Below are positions 5,939 to 13,730 of a DNA stretch of 16,250 bases, in pieces. Both the position numbers and the translations under genes were made by a program. The stretch spans positions 1-16,250 of the forward strand of contig CAMLLB010000071.1 in assembly GCA_946480815.1 (NCBI GenBank), given 5' to 3'. The notes under the pieces are model-generated. The model was not told the origin of the DNA. It was given only the letters and a program-made list of their open reading frames with translations, and made no database searches. Within the stretch, counting starts at the first letter, position 1; each line of letters begins with the position of its first letter. Source of the DNA: an uncultured Flavobacteriales bacterium. GTDB taxonomy: Bacteria > Bacteroidota > Bacteroidia > Flavobacteriales > Crocinitomicaceae.

Positions 5939-8533
5939 TCAATTCTTAATTACACGTCTAACTATATGTCCACTCTCTGTTGAAACTTCAAATAAGAAAA
6001 CACCATTTGAAAAATCTGAAATATCAATCTGATCATTAGACGTAATTTCCTTTGAAAACAGTTTATTTCCGTTGATGTCGCGAACAATTAGGTTAGCAGT
6101 TCCTGATTCGAAACGAATGTTAATTTTATCTCTGGTAGGATTTGGAAAAAGTGTAAAACTTTCATTCTGCAACTCTGATTTTTTCAGGAAGATTGTATTG
6201 TTTTCTATGTAAATATTTTCATTTACGACTAATCCTTCAAAGCTGCTTACTTCACAATAAAGACTAAGCTGAATAGCATATACCCCCTCTTCGCTAACCT
6301 CGTAAAGTGCAGGTATTTGCATAATTCCTGAGGCTGTTATCAATTCCCATGTTGCTTCTATGGTTGTGGAATTGATAAAAGAAACTGTTGTTAATTTTGC
6401 TGATGTTACAGTCGAGAGCTGCTGACCACATAATTCCTGTACATTCCCTAGATAGGAAACAATCGTCGAATCTGAAAAAGAAGTTGTTCCAAAATAATAA
6501 TCAGGCGTTGGAATTACAAACCTTCCGTTTAATCCGTTTCCACAAGAATTATAACCTCCAACAACATAAAGTCCCTCACAAAATCCGGACAAATCAGATG
6601 AAGAATTAATAATCTGGTTTTGACCAGATACCATGGTTACAAATGCTTGACCTGAAGCTGAAGAAAGAGTAACAGAACCCGTACAATTATTTGTCGGACT
6701 TTGAGTATATGTATTTATGTCCATTGAATCGGTTAGCGAACAACTGAATTTAAGCAGGTTACCGTCTACTTTTGAAGCCCAGCTCTCTTGATTGGGTGTT
6801 GTAGCAACAGCAGATATCTGCACTTGAGAAGGAGTTGTTTCAGGTATCCAGGTCACACCTGCGTCATGAGTAACCAGGATCACTCCTTCATAACCGGAAG
6901 CTCGTCCGGTAGTTGAAGAGGTGAAGGAAACATCAGTCAAAGTACTGCTTAAACCGGAGTTTTGTTGTAACCAGGTATTCCCGCCATCGTAGGTGGAAAA
7001 AATGAGACCACTACCACCAACAACATAAGCGGTATCAATTGCAGGATAAGCCACGTCCATATAGAAATTAGCTCCTGGTGGAGAAATCGTATCCCAGCTT
7101 ACTCCACTATCTGTTGTTTTTAGTATTTGATTGTCTGATGCCACCATTCCGGTATCCGCGTTCAAAAAGCTGCAGCCAAACAAAATAGATCCGGGAAACC
7201 AAATATCTTCCCAATTACTGCCTCCGTTTACAGTTTTATAGATACGACCGGGTCCCACAACATAACCGGTTTGTGTCGTCGGAAAGTCAATATCCAACAA
7301 TTCCCCACCTTGCGAGGATATTTGGATTACATACCAGTTGGCTCCACCATCAGTTGTGAGGAAAGATAGTCCCTGGTCGCCAACCATCCAAATCTTTTGA
7401 GGTGTTATAATCTCTAAATTGTGATAAGAAATTTGGAGTGGTGATTCAACAAGTGACCAAGTCATTCCACCATCCAGGGTATGTAACACCGTTCCTCTAA
7501 AACCACATGCCCAACCCTCATTATTAGACGAAAAATCAACATCAAACAATGGCCATCCTGCCCCCGTATAGATAGAGGACCAGGTAAGTCCACCATCAGA
7601 AGTAGCAATTATTTCTGTGAGAACAGAAGAAGCCGCCCATCCATGTAATGAATCTAGAAAGTAAATACTTTCATAAGTTCGGTTTGCGGGAGTAAAGATA
7701 TCTGTCCAGGTATTTCCTCCGTCCGTGGTTCGAAAAAACTGACCTGTCATAGCGCTAACAAATCCGGTAGTTGCTGTACTAAAATAAATCGAAGGATCTG
7801 GTTGCAGCAGATTTTGGAACTGAGTAGAACTCTGCCAGGTTAGCCCCCCGTCTGTAGTTTTCAAGAAAACACCGTTCGAACCAATGATAAATCCGGTTTG
7901 ATTATCCAAAAAATAAACATCTCTCAACATTAACCCGGCCCCCTCCTGAGGTAAACTCCAGGTTAATCCTCCATCGTGAGATACCAGGATGTTCCCACTG
8001 CCATAATCGAGACCCACAGCGATAATCGTATTTTCATCAACGAACTTAAGCACTTCGAAACCAAAGTTGGGGTTGGAAAAAATCGTAGTCCAGGATTGTC
8101 CGCCATCAGTTGTTTTTAGTATTTGATTATATGACAAAACGATTCCAAGTGTGTCATTCAAAAAATGAATATCACGAAACACAGTTCCAGTACCATTGGC
8201 ATTAAAAATTTCATTCCAATTCTCACCATCAGTAGTTTCAATTATTTTTTGTGTCAATGCTACATAACCATGTGTTGCAGAAACCATATCTATTGCATTA
8301 GCACCATTATAGGGATCATAATTCCCTTGAAGCGACCAGGTATCCCCACCATTATCGGTATGTGCAATATAGCCATATACTGTAGCAACCCATCCGTTGT
8401 TAAGATCGGTAAATTCCATATCCATAGGACTGAATTGGGTAGCTTGCGGAACATTTTCCCACACAGATTGTCCAAATAAATTTCCTGAAATAATAAAAAC
8501 AGAAAAGATGATTAAAATGATTGGTCTATTCAT
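5939..8533 (-). CDS. T9SS-secreted protein with Asp-box (BNR/YCF48-like) repeats
   Basis: An 864-residue secreted protein. Residues 1-21 are a signal peptide (MNRPIILIIFSVFIISGNLFG, then QSVWENVP). Roughly residues 55-600 contain about 13 Asp-box motifs of the form S/T-x-D-x-G-x-T-W, such as HTDNGGDTWS, KTTDGGQSWT, RTTDGGNTWT and VTHDAGVTWI, which implies one or two seven-bladed beta-propellers related to YCF48 and sortilin-type repeats. Around 618-680 is a degenerate SprB-like repeat (NCTGSVTLSSASGQ ... GFCEGLYVV). Residues 793-864 are a T9SS type A sorting domain starting FTLFPNP and ending RRVIKN, so the protein should be exported by the type IX system and attached to or released from the surface. 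A ligand cannot be named. It appears monocistronic, with its own promoter and terminator. Confidence 0.93.
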   Translation of the reverse strand: MNRPIILIIFSVFIISGNLFGQSVWENVPQATQFSPMDMEFTDLNNGWVATVYGYIAHTDNGGDTWSLQGNYDPYNGANAIDMVSATHGYVALTQKIIETTDGENWNEIFNANGTGTVFRDIHFLNDTLGIVLSYNQILKTTDGGQSWTTIFSNPNFGFEVLKFVDENTIIAVGLDYGSGNILVSHDGGLTWSLPQEGAGLMLRDVYFLDNQTGFIIGSNGVFLKTTDGGLTWQSSTQFQNLLQPDPSIYFSTATTGFVSAMTGQFFRTTDGGNTWTDIFTPANRTYESIYFLDSLHGWAASSVLTEIIATSDGGLTWSSIYTGAGWPLFDVDFSSNNEGWACGFRGTVLHTLDGGMTWSLVESPLQISYHNLEIITPQKIWMVGDQGLSFLTTDGGANWYVIQISSQGGELLDIDFPTTQTGYVVGPGRIYKTVNGGSNWEDIWFPGSILFGCSFLNADTGMVASDNQILKTTDSGVSWDTISPPGANFYMDVAYPAIDTAYVVGGSGLIFSTYDGGNTWLQQNSGLSSTLTDVSFTSSTTGRASGYEGVILVTHDAGVTWIPETTPSQVQISAVATTPNQESWASKVDGNLLKFSCSLTDSMDINTYTQSPTNNCTGSVTLSSASGQAFVTMVSGQNQIINSSSDLSGFCEGLYVVGGYNSCGNGLNGRFVIPTPDYYFGTTSFSDSTIVSYLGNVQELCGQQLSTVTSAKLTTVSFINSTTIEATWELITASGIMQIPALYEVSEEGVYAIQLSLYCEVSSFEGLVVNENIYIENNTIFLKKSELQNESFTLFPNPTRDKINIRFESGTANLIVRDINGNKLFSKEITSNDQIDISDFSNGVFLFEVSTESGHIVRRVIKN

Positions 8534-8560
8534 AGTTCTAAGAATAAGGTATTATAGATA

Positions 8561-8568
8561 CAAAAGTA
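8561..8568 (-). promoter_or_regulatory. Bacteroidota -7 promoter element for the T9SS protein gene
   Basis: On the minus strand the sequence TACTTTTG matches the Bacteroidota consensus TAnnTTTG. It ends 27 bp before the start codon at 8533. I could not find a good TTG -33 element at the usual spacing, so the call rests on the -7 match and its position. Confidence 0.45.
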
Positions 8569-8701
8569 ATAATATTACTGACTGAAGGTTAATGTCCGAA
8601 TCTGAGACAAAAGGATGATTCTATTTCTTTTTGCGATTTCTTCCTGTTACTCTTCTAATTTTGGTCAATTCTTGGCAATTTCCTTACTTTCACACTAACA
8701 T

Positions 8702-9220
8702 TCAACCCTTTAATTCTAATTCATTTTGAATCAACTGTTCACTTTCATCATCAAAGCATACGAAAATGATTTTTTCCAATTCAGTTGTTTCTGCAATAAA
8801 ATCTGTGACCGTAGATACGGCAATAGCAGCAGCTTCATCCTTGGGAAAACGATAAACACCAGTACTGATTGCTGGAAACGAAATCGATTTACAATTGTTT
8901 TTAACTGCGAGTTTCAATGAGTTTCTGTAGCAATTAGCGAGTTTTTCACGCTCATTATTTTTCCCTCCATTCCAAATCGGACCGACTGTATGAATAACGA
9001 AAGTAGCTGGCAAATTTCCTGCTGTTGTAATTACTGCTTCTCCAATTTTACAACCACCTTGGCGCGCAACAATCTTCCGACAATCTTCGAGAATAGCGCT
9101 TCCACCACCTCGATGAATTGCGCCATCAACTCCACCACCGCCCATTAAGGACTTATTCGCAGCATTCACTATTGCATCAACCGCTATTTTTGTAATATCT
9201 CCTTTTATAACTTCAATCAT
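8702..9220 (-). CDS. Macrodomain protein, probable O-acetyl-ADP-ribose deacetylase / mono-ADP-ribosylhydrolase (YmdB/MacroD type)
   Basis: A 172-residue single macrodomain. It shows GDIT with D8 contacting the adenine, the catalytic-loop asparagines in NAAN (19-22), [11 protein letters not shown] (27-37) and the phosphate-binding loop STGVYRFP (119-126). This is the MacroD/YmdB subclass, whose members hydrolyse O-acetyl-ADP-ribose and remove ADP-ribose from acidic side chains. Length is normal for a stand-alone domain. It begins 10 bp after the stop of the nicotinamide phosphoribosyltransferase-like gene and is the last gene of the six-gene operon. In that setting it should supply free ADP-ribose by reversing ADP-ribosylation or clearing acetylated ADP-ribose. 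The exact substrate is not determined by sequence. No clear terminator was seen between its stop and the next gene's promoter. Confidence 0.93.
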   Translation of the reverse strand: MIEVIKGDITKIAVDAIVNAANKSLMGGGGVDGAIHRGGGSAILEDCRKIVARQGGCKIGEAVITTAGNLPATFVIHTVGPIWNGGKNNEREKLANCYRNSLKLAVKNNCKSISFPAISTGVYRFPKDEAAAIAVSTVTDFIAETTELEKIIFVCFDDESEQLIQNELELKG

Positions 9221-9230
9221 ACATTCAAAT

Positions 9231-10727
9231 TTAAACTATTACTCCAGCAGCTACTACTAAATGCTGATTGATACGTTCACGTATTTCATTCAACGATTGC
9301 TCGTTTACAATCTTTCCATTCTCAAATACGGTTTGAAGTAATCCTTGTTTTTCTTCTTCCCAAGTACATTCGTCTTTCAACATAATCGTATCATTTTCCT
9401 TGAAAACAGCTAATAAACCCTTTGCAGATTTCTTGGTTCCATCATCTGTTTTAGGATCTTTGAATATGTTGCGGGCCTCTCCGTTTACTTCGCCATAGGT
9501 AGCTTTCATCGCAAATCCGTAAGTATCACGGGTCACATATTCATACGTGAACGAGCCGATTCCCAAAACGACATTGAAAGAAGAAAACCCTTTTTCCTTC
9601 AATCCTGCAAGAATGGCTTCCTGACGTTGCAAAGTGATACTGTCTCCGTAAATAAGACCAATGTGTGAATCGAGCAATTTAAAGCCTTTTTCAGTTACAG
9701 TTCCGCCAAACACTTCCCACATACACTCAATCGCACCTTTGTATTCAGGACTTCCCGGAACAGCATTTTTGTCTCCAACGATAATTTTCACCGGATCGCC
9801 ACTATCAGGGCGAATCACTACTTTACCATCACGGGCAAGTATTTTGGATTTTAATTTTGGGAGGTATTCAGTAATTACCTGCCAAAAATCCCACGTATCC
9901 GAAACAATTGAAACAATTCCAGCGGGATAAAGCTCAGTAATCAATCGCTGGAAAGTTCCAATCTCATTGTCTTTTGTTCCCATACACATAACAGAGTGTT
10001 CAGTTGCAGGAACACTTCCTCCAACCATTTCTTTATCAGAATCTGCGTTGTAGTAATGTTCATGAAAATCTATTGCAGGAACACTATCCGTACCGTAAAA
10101 TGACAACAAATGTCCCGCAGCACTGATACAAGCGTCCTCCACGCCACTCATTCCACGAAAACTAAAATCGTGGCCTTGCCAGAATACAAAATCAAGACCT
10201 GAATTTCCAACCGTTTCTACCGCATATTTTTCGAAAACTTGTCGGTAACGCAATGCTGTAGTAGCACTAGTGCAAGGTTTCCAAAGAATAGCTGACATCA
10301 ATGATTCCAGGTAATTGGTTAACCAAAAAAATTCCGGATGTGTATTATAAACCGTTACTACAGGAATCTTAGTTGGTACTATTGATCCTTCTGGCAATCC
10401 TTTTACTACAAGAGGAAGATAACCCAAATCGTGGAGTGCCGAGATATGTTCGACATCGATACTATCTTTCCCCAAAGCGTTGTCCATTCGTCGACGGTAA
10501 TCAGCAACAACTTCCTCTTTTGGACGATTAAAAAATCCTTCGTTCCATTGATTTACCAAATATTCCTTTACGAAATATTGTAACCCGAAGAAAACAAGTT
10601 GATGTTCTCCATTTTCACGAGCCTTTCGGGGAGTAAAATTTGAATAAACCAACTCGGTTCCTTCGGGATACTGTCGGCGGTGGTCGGCCTTATAGAAATC
10701 AATGAGTGTTAATGGATTTGTTTTCAT
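9231..10727 (-). CDS. nadV: Nicotinamide phosphoribosyltransferase-like enzyme (NadV/Nampt family; possible NARP1 Namat)
   Basis: A 498-residue cytoplasmic enzyme of the Nampt family, full length compared with about 490 for human Nampt. It starts with [16 protein letters not shown]. It keeps HDFSFRG (186-192; D187 aligns with the aspartate that selects nicotinamide), PATEH (240-244; H244 aligns with the catalytic histidine), RPDSGDP (306-312) for the phosphate donor, and [14 protein letters not shown]. Nampt makes NMN from nicotinamide and PRPP. In the phage NARP1 pathway a protein annotated as Nampt instead joins nicotinamide to ADP-ribose pyrophosphate and yields NAD+ directly. A Prs-like gene in the same operon leaves both readings open. 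The gene lies 59 bp after the PARG-like gene and 10 bp before the macrodomain gene. I found no copy of the GTGT-N7-ACAC operator in the 59-bp gap. Confidence 0.92.
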   Translation of the reverse strand: MKTNPLTLIDFYKADHRRQYPEGTELVYSNFTPRKARENGEHQLVFFGLQYFVKEYLVNQWNEGFFNRPKEEVVADYRRRMDNALGKDSIDVEHISALHDLGYLPLVVKGLPEGSIVPTKIPVVTVYNTHPEFFWLTNYLESLMSAILWKPCTSATTALRYRQVFEKYAVETVGNSGLDFVFWQGHDFSFRGMSGVEDACISAAGHLLSFYGTDSVPAIDFHEHYYNADSDKEMVGGSVPATEHSVMCMGTKDNEIGTFQRLITELYPAGIVSIVSDTWDFWQVITEYLPKLKSKILARDGKVVIRPDSGDPVKIIVGDKNAVPGSPEYKGAIECMWEVFGGTVTEKGFKLLDSHIGLIYGDSITLQRQEAILAGLKEKGFSSFNVVLGIGSFTYEYVTRDTYGFAMKATYGEVNGEARNIFKDPKTDDGTKKSAKGLLAVFKENDTIMLKDECTWEEEKQGLLQTVFENGKIVNEQSLNEIRERINQHLVVAAGVIV

Positions 10728-10786
10728 AATGATTGATTTAATTTAAATATTGGTTTTATACATAATATCCGTTCGTAAAACATACC

Positions 10787-11611
10787 TCACAGCATCGTTT
10801 TTTGAGATTCAAAGACTTGACTAAAAGCATTGTAAACAGCTTGATTTTTAGAGCTATCGCGTACTGCAAAAACTACTTTTTGAAATCTGTTCTCATATTT
10901 GCTTGTTAACAGTTCCTGAAAGTATCCTGCAACTTCAGCCGGATCATTTTGAAAGACTCCACACCCCCATGCTCCTAAAATCAGACACTCAACCTTCCTG
11001 CTTGCCGCAAGTCGAAACATTTTATCCATCCGACTTCGAAAAGCGCTTTCCAATTCCAAGATTTGTTCCGGACGACTATTCTGGATCATTGCACCTTTAT
11101 TAGGTGCAGGAGCTGTTAATACAACCGGTATTTTCAAAGTTTTCCCGGAATCATCCATCCAGAAAACCACATCCGGACTATAAATCATGTAATCTGAATA
11201 CAGATATGTGGATCTTCCGCGATTGTAATTGTACATGGTTTTATCCTTGACCAGGGATGCATATAAACTGGATGATCTTGCCAAACTTTCTTCCTGCGCG
11301 GAAGCTCCTCCAAGAAATCCTCCACCGGGATTTTTGGCTGAGGCAAAGTTCAGCAAACCTATTTTAAGGTCAGATCTTTCCTCCAATAACGCTTCTATCG
11401 TTGTTCCATTTTTGAGAACTATCGAAGTTGAAAATCCGTTTATTTCTTCTAGTTCTAAGTGATCAAATTCATCCGGAGCGACTGTAATCGTTTGTTGTAT
11501 CGAATTCTGAATTTGCTGTTCAACACTGATTTTTTCTTGTTCGAACGTATAGATACCTTCTTCTATAATTTGAAGGGTTCGTTCTGCTATTAATTTATTT
11601 GTTTCTTTCAT
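10787..11611 (-). CDS. TIGR02452/DUF2263 family protein, microbial PARG-type ADP-ribose glycohydrolase
   Basis: A 274-residue protein from the ATG at 11611. It carries the PARG signature GGG-x7-QEE: GGGFLGGASAQEES, with GGG at 96-98 and Q106-E107-E108, preceded by NFASAKNPG. Further macro-fold segments are DYMIYSPDVVFWMDD, VVLTAPAPNKG and LILGAWGCGVFQNDP. Bacterial-type PARGs with this signature cleave ADP-ribose glycosidic bonds, releasing ADP-ribose, and also occur as antitoxin-like or phage-related macro proteins. The start codon overlaps the stop of the NADAR gene by one base (TAATG), a classic coupling arrangement; a longer frame to 11680 would run into that gene and add residues unlike the family. 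It is the fourth gene of the NAD/ADP-ribose operon. Substrate (poly-, mono- or nucleic-acid-linked ADP-ribose) is not resolved. Confidence 0.9.
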   Translation of the reverse strand: MKETNKLIAERTLQIIEEGIYTFEQEKISVEQQIQNSIQQTITVAPDEFDHLELEEINGFSTSIVLKNGTTIEALLEERSDLKIGLLNFASAKNPGGGFLGGASAQEESLARSSSLYASLVKDKTMYNYNRGRSTYLYSDYMIYSPDVVFWMDDSGKTLKIPVVLTAPAPNKGAMIQNSRPEQILELESAFRSRMDKMFRLAASRKVECLILGAWGCGVFQNDPAEVAGYFQELLTSKYENRFQKVVFAVRDSSKNQAVYNAFSQVFESQKTML

Positions 11612-12153
11612 TATTTTATTTTTTTCAATTGGCCTCTTACTTCCATAAGCGCAAAACCGAGCAGATTCTCTCCACGCCATAATTCAGGATTATAAGCATT
11701 CGGATGATCTTCTTTTAAGCCAATTCCCCAAATCACATCTACAGGGCTCGCCTCAACCAATATTTTATCTTTTGTTTGAAGTAGGAACTGTTTCAGTTGT
11801 TCGTTTTGAGAGAATTTGAGGTAATTTCCCTGTTTTACAATTTCAAATTTGTGAGCATCCCAGGTTTCCGGATCGAAGTCTTGAATTTGCCGTCCCAAAT
11901 CCTTCACATCTTTTGGAGAGTCTTTTGACAAAATTCGACCTAAAGTCACTTCATCACCGAATAATTTTGCTTTCTGTGCCATCATGTAATGTTCTGCAGT
12001 TTGATAAGTGATTCCGTTTTCTAAAAAGGAAGAAGGCCACCACTGACTCATGCAGGTTTTTATAATAGATCCATCCCGAGCAGGTTGATGTCCCCAAAAG
12101 AATAAAAACTCTTTATTGGGTTCTGCTAATATGGACTTCACTGAATACTTCAT
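11611..12153 (-). CDS. NADAR family protein (YbiA/DUF1768)
   Basis: A 180-residue single NADAR domain. It shows FLFFWG (16-21), TAEHYMMAQKAKLF (52-65; the TAEH glutamate is the conserved active-site residue), FDPETWDAHKFEIVKQGNY, DVIWGIGL (139-146) and the closing WRGENLLGFALMEVR (159-173). Characterised NADAR proteins act as N-glycosidases on riboflavin-pathway intermediates (YbiA type) or remove ADP-ribose from guanine in DNA (DarG-like). The operon context favours an ADP-ribose-linked substrate. The start at 12153 lies one base after the stop of the Prs-like gene (TAA-A-ATG); the longer frame to 12201 would overlap that gene and exceed family length. The next gene overlaps its stop by one base. 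Confidence 0.92.
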   Translation of the reverse strand: MKYSVKSILAEPNKEFLFFWGHQPARDGSIIKTCMSQWWPSSFLENGITYQTAEHYMMAQKAKLFGDEVTLGRILSKDSPKDVKDLGRQIQDFDPETWDAHKFEIVKQGNYLKFSQNEQLKQFLLQTKDKILVEASPVDVIWGIGLKEDHPNAYNPELWRGENLLGFALMEVRGQLKKIK

Positions 12154-12154
12154 T

Positions 12155-12976
12155 TTAAAATAAGTTATATGATTTATAAAACCCGCCGCTTTCGATATCA
12201 CTGATGGAATTAGAACTACAAACGTTTTTGTAACCGGCTTCCTGCAAGCGTTCTATTGCATTGTGGCTGAAAACTCCATGTGATGCAATGAAATACAAAT
12301 CCCCGGCGCCTTTTGCTTTTAAAGCTGCTGCCAATTCAATAAACGTTCGCCCACCGTCGCAAATGTCGTCAACCACCAAACAAGGTTTATTCCCCAAATC
12401 GGATGTATTAACATCACTTCGTAAAATCTCTCCTGTTTCCAGGTTACGCACCTTAATTCCTGTGGCGATTTCTCCTTTGTAACCAATTTGTTGAGCAAGC
12501 TTGTCTACTTTCTTATACGCTCCCAGATCAGGTGAAACAAGTACAAAATCTTTTAATTGAAGTTCTGCAAGAAAGTAACTCACCATTTCGTAATTAGGTA
12601 TGATCACACAATTATTGATGAGTGCAGGAGTTACATCACTGTGAGGATCAAAAACAATTACCTTATCCAGTTGCAGATTATTCAACAAACCGGCAAAAAC
12701 CTTAATGGACAATGATTCTCCCGGAACCATCACCCGATCTTGCCGGGCATAAGGAACATAAGGAATCAGGGCTTCAATGTGTTTGACGTTCATTCTGCGA
12801 AGCGCATCTACAGCCAGAATCAGGTTCATCACATCGTCTGACGAATTTAACCGGGTATTCAATCGTACTCTTTCAGTTCCATTAAGTACTTCTGGAAAAC
12901 GAACGTTACATTCTCCTCCGGCAAATTTTCGTAGTTCAACGTCTTCGTTCGAATTTATAAGTGATATAGTTTTCAT
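12155..12976 (-). CDS. Ribose-phosphate pyrophosphokinase-like protein (Prs family; possible ADP-ribose pyrophosphate synthetase)
   Basis: A 273-residue member of the PRPP synthetase family, clearly shorter than housekeeping Prs (about 310-320). It keeps YARQDR (76-81) at the ATP site, FDPHSD (109-114) in place of the usual DLHAxQ, VSPDLGAYKKV, the segment GIKVRNLETGEI (173-184) at the flexible loop, and the ribose-phosphate loop VVDDICDGGRT (201-211). The classical product is PRPP from ribose 5-phosphate and ATP. Short phage-like members paired with a Nampt-like gene include the NARP1 enzyme Adps, which pyrophosphorylates ADP-ribose. The altered metal-site motif and the ADP-ribose-centred neighbours favour checking for that activity. 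It starts 12 bp after the Nudix regulator gene and ends one base before the NADAR start, so the three are one transcript. Confidence 0.88.
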   Translation of the reverse strand: MKTISLINSNEDVELRKFAGGECNVRFPEVLNGTERVRLNTRLNSSDDVMNLILAVDALRRMNVKHIEALIPYVPYARQDRVMVPGESLSIKVFAGLLNNLQLDKVIVFDPHSDVTPALINNCVIIPNYEMVSYFLAELQLKDFVLVSPDLGAYKKVDKLAQQIGYKGEIATGIKVRNLETGEILRSDVNTSDLGNKPCLVVDDICDGGRTFIELAAALKAKGAGDLYFIASHGVFSHNAIERLQEAGYKNVCSSNSISDIESGGFYKSYNLF

Positions 12977-12988
12977 AGTTTCTCTGAT

Positions 12989-13675
12989 TTAAAGTTCAAA
13001 ATGAAATCCCTCACGGGTCAATGTATCGTAAGCTTGTTTATCAAACCGATAGAGCATTGCAGCTTTTCTAGGTACGTTCGTTTCTTTTTCGCCGAGTTCT
13101 TTCACTACTCCCATGGCAAGTACCTTTTTTCGGAAATTCCGTTTGTCTATCTCCATTCCTAAAATCGATTCGCAAACTGCCTGTAACTGGGACAAGGTGA
13201 ATTTTTCGTCCAGCAACTCAAACCCAATGGGTTGATAGGAAACTTTCCCCTTCAATCGTTGAACTGCCATCGTAACAATTTCGGCATGATCGAAAGCCAA
13301 AGCTGGTAATTCCGACATTCCGAACCATTCAGCCTGTAAGGTGTCACGACCGGCGATCAATTCATAAGATTGTTTATTCACAAGTGCATAATACGCAACC
13401 GACACAATCCGTTCACGCGGGTCGCGATCAACATTACTGAATGTATATAATTGTTCAATAAATACTTTATCAATACCTGTCTTTTCAAGAAGAATTCGTC
13501 TGGCACAAGCTTCTGTCGTTTCTTCGGGAAACACGAATCCACCAGGCAATGCCCATTTATTTTTAAATGGCTCTTTTTCACGTTCAGTAAGCAGGAGTTT
13601 CAATTCGCCACCATCGAAACCAAGAATGACACAATCTGTGGCTAGTGCAATTGGTTTATGAAGTTGTTGAGACAT
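12989..13675 (-). CDS. nrtR: NrtR-like Nudix-winged helix transcriptional regulator of NAD metabolism
   Basis: A 228-residue protein: a Nudix domain (about 10-140) followed by a C-terminal winged-helix region (about 150-228, with NFRKKVLAMGVVKELG and MLYRFD), the NrtR architecture. The Nudix box is degenerate. From G46 it reads GFVFPEE ... RRILLEKTGI, with the catalytic positions of the REUxEE core altered (E to I at 61, E to K at 65; E64 kept). Hydrolysis is therefore probably lost and the domain should act as a sensor; ADP-ribose is the known effector of NrtR proteins, releasing them from DNA. The gene is first in the six-gene operon and starts 6 bp from a palindrome repeated further upstream, which suggests autorepression with the whole operon induced when ADP-ribose accumulates. 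It could also be called a Nudix hydrolase, but the box argues against catalysis. Confidence 0.9.
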   Translation of the reverse strand: MSQQLHKPIALATDCVILGFDGGELKLLLTEREKEPFKNKWALPGGFVFPEETTEACARRILLEKTGIDKVFIEQLYTFSNVDRDPRERIVSVAYYALVNKQSYELIAGRDTLQAEWFGMSELPALAFDHAEIVTMAVQRLKGKVSYQPIGFELLDEKFTLSQLQAVCESILGMEIDKRNFRKKVLAMGVVKELGEKETNVPRKAAMLYRFDKQAYDTLTREGFHFEL

Positions 13676-13681
13676 GTCTTA

Positions 13682-13696
13682 GTGTTTATTTTACAC
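13682..13696. promoter_or_regulatory. Putative NrtR operator 2 (GTGT-N7-ACAC)
   Basis: Imperfect palindrome GTGTTTATTTTACAC, with outer matching T/A pairs at 13679-13680 and 13698-13699. It overlaps the end of the -7 element and the expected transcription start and lies 6 bp from the nrtR start codon. It shares the GTGT-N7-ACAC core with the perfect palindrome at 13731-13751; centre-to-centre distance is 52 bp, about five helical turns. Confidence 0.65.
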
Positions 13697-13724
13697 AAAG
13701 GTAGAAATAGAATTGAATCAACAA
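13696..13724 (-). promoter_or_regulatory. Promoter of the nrtR-macrodomain operon
   Basis: On the minus strand TTG (13724-13722), an 18-bp spacer and TACCTTTG (13703-13696) match the Bacteroidota TTG/TAnnTTTG promoter. Transcription should begin near 13690, giving a very short leader before the ATG at 13675. One palindrome lies just upstream of the -33 element and the other overlaps the start site, a layout suited to repression. Confidence 0.7.
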
Positions 13725-13730
13725 TGAAAC

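Noticed and set aside
5939..8533. Regularly spaced similar DNA stretches resembling a CRISPR-like array
   Set aside because: They encode the TTDGG-x-TW Asp-box repeats of one open reading frame; units are divergent and spacing varies.
8534..8701. Terminator for the NAD/ADP-ribose operon
   Set aside because: Only short direct similarities (AATTGCC / AATTGACC) are present after the macrodomain gene; no stem followed by a T run was found on the minus strand.
10728..10786. Separate promoter for the Nampt-like gene
   Set aside because: TATGTTTT is one base away from TAnnTTTG, but there is no good -33 element and no GTGT-N7-ACAC palindrome, so an independent promoter is not supported.
12155..13675. 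Phage origin for the Prs-like and Nampt-like genes
   Set aside because: Such pairs occur in phages, but no phage structural, integrase or lysis genes are visible and the operon has its own NrtR-type control; a chromosomal or long-domesticated origin fits better.
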